NCBI GenBank assembly: GCA_963825635.1
Contig: CAWGTU010000001.1
Location: 434,001-498,000, forward strand
Direction: 5' to 3'
DNA from: JAOUEA01 sp963825635
GTDB lineage: Bacteria; Actinomycetota; UBA4738; HRBIN12
Length of the DNA: 64,000 bases
The notes beneath the pieces were generated by a model. It saw only the letters and a list, made by a program, of their open reading frames with translations, was not told the DNA's origin and made no database searches. Shown here one piece after another: positions 63,857 to 64,000 of the stretch. Made by a program: the position numbers and the translations under genes. Numbering within the stretch: position 1 is the stretch's first letter; each line of letters opens with the position of its first letter.

Positions 63857-64000
63857 CCCAGAAGAACCGCAGGTCAGGAGGCCTGTGGTTCCCGGCCACC
63901 AGCCACCCTGCGTCGTCGCGGTCGACACGCTGCAGCCTCGCGGCCGAGCTGCTCGCGGCGACGAAATGCAGGAGCGAGAGCGCGGCGCCGCCGATGATCG
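63857..64000 (-). CDS. possible C-terminal fragment of a membrane protein (PAP2-like)
   Basis: On the minus strand from base 64000, one frame gives IIGGAALSLLHFVAASSSAARLQRV, a membrane-helix-like start. It is similar in layout to the end of the PAP2 gene at 3.5 kb (LIGGAGLGLVLSAMVPP). The frame has no stop before the convergent tRNA-Ala and runs through it to 63597, giving the well-known artefact peptide NGFEPSTS. Only the part before the tRNA is likely to be real, and its true stop is not clear. The upstream part lies outside the window. Confidence 0.3.
63865..63890 (+). terminator. hairpin after tRNA-Ala
   Basis: AACCGCAGG, eight-base loop TCAGGAGG, CCTGTGGTT (one G-U pair), starting eight bases after the tRNA 3' end. 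Position and lack of any gene in it suggest termination of the tRNA transcript. Confidence 0.55.

Noticed and set aside
63597..63899. Minus-strand protein with VNGFEPSTSAVRRQR
   Set aside because: Known artefact from translating tRNA antisense; only the part right of the tRNA may be real.

Overview
The window is very GC-rich, gene-dense chromosomal DNA. I read it as an uncultivated actinomycetote (Actinomycetota). The reasons are the high GC content, frequent GTG starts, ATGA/GTGA gene overlaps, two luciferase-like (F420/FMN) oxidoreductases, an MptA/B-like polyprenol-type mannosyltransferase, TldD/TldE and a FmdB zinc ribbon. Family-level placement is not possible by eye. There is no insertion sequence, phage, integrase or CRISPR array. 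It is ordinary chromosome with a few unusual loci.

Layout. 1-3.2 kb: a translationally coupled trio (SIS-domain sugar isomerase fragment, LLM flavin oxidoreductase, unknown helical protein). 3.4-4.5 kb: a heptanucleotide repeat running into tRNA-Arg(CCU), a convergent PAP2 phosphatase and a broken CocE/NonD hydrolase. 4.5-6.1 kb: secreted SGNH protein and secreted M43 metallopeptidase. 6.1-18.1 kb: C1 and amine metabolism flavour, with a dimethylglycine/sarcosine-dehydrogenase-like FAD-GcvT enzyme, an MttB-family methyltransferase, a FchA-like cyclohydrolase, a tandem pair of AlaDH/PNT-like dehydrogenases, a drug-type MFS exporter, a PAS protein with an MBL hydrolase, an alpha/beta hydrolase and a YbaK-type deacylase. 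18.1-30.7 kb: housekeeping and orphan genes (aldo/keto reductase, EamA transporter, SGNH lipoprotein, a 1119-residue membrane-anchored coiled coil, 5'-3' exonuclease, DUF1801, DinB, AlkA-like glycosylase, homocysteine methyltransferase, RlmN, and a secreted acidic repeat protein).

30.7-41.6 kb: envelope glycobiology. It holds a single-chain GT4-GH130 fusion coupled to a helical-toroid protein, an APC permease, an acyltransferase-3, a GT87/MptB-like mannosyltransferase, a large polytopic protein and a lipoprotein. 41.6-45.7 kb: TldD/TldE and small proteins. 45.8-54.8 kb: an OmpR-type two-component system divergent from a tightly coupled run of GT2, DUF2064 nucleotidyl/glycosyl transferase, SAM methyltransferase, membrane sulfite-oxidase-like molybdoenzyme, two membrane proteins, a sugar epimerase and a frame-broken PQQ-type sugar dehydrogenase. 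I consider this the best candidate for an undescribed envelope or redox pathway. 54.8-64 kb: UppP, secreted bacterial lysyl oxidase, CpaB-like SAF protein, a small protein with MTA phosphorylase and FmdB, GalU, MoeA, MoaC, a membrane protein, a bacterial translin-like protein and tRNA-Ala(CGC).

The genes connect in several ways. MoeA and MoaC supply molybdenum cofactor for the molybdoenzyme. GalU and UppP feed envelope polysaccharide assembly carried out by the many glycosyltransferases. The MttB-like, FAD-GcvT and FchA-like proteins could form a methylamine/betaine to tetrahydrofolate route. Three places (about 4.2-4.5, 28.5-28.8 and 53.8-54.2 kb) show reading-frame breaks, which are either real decay or assembly indels.
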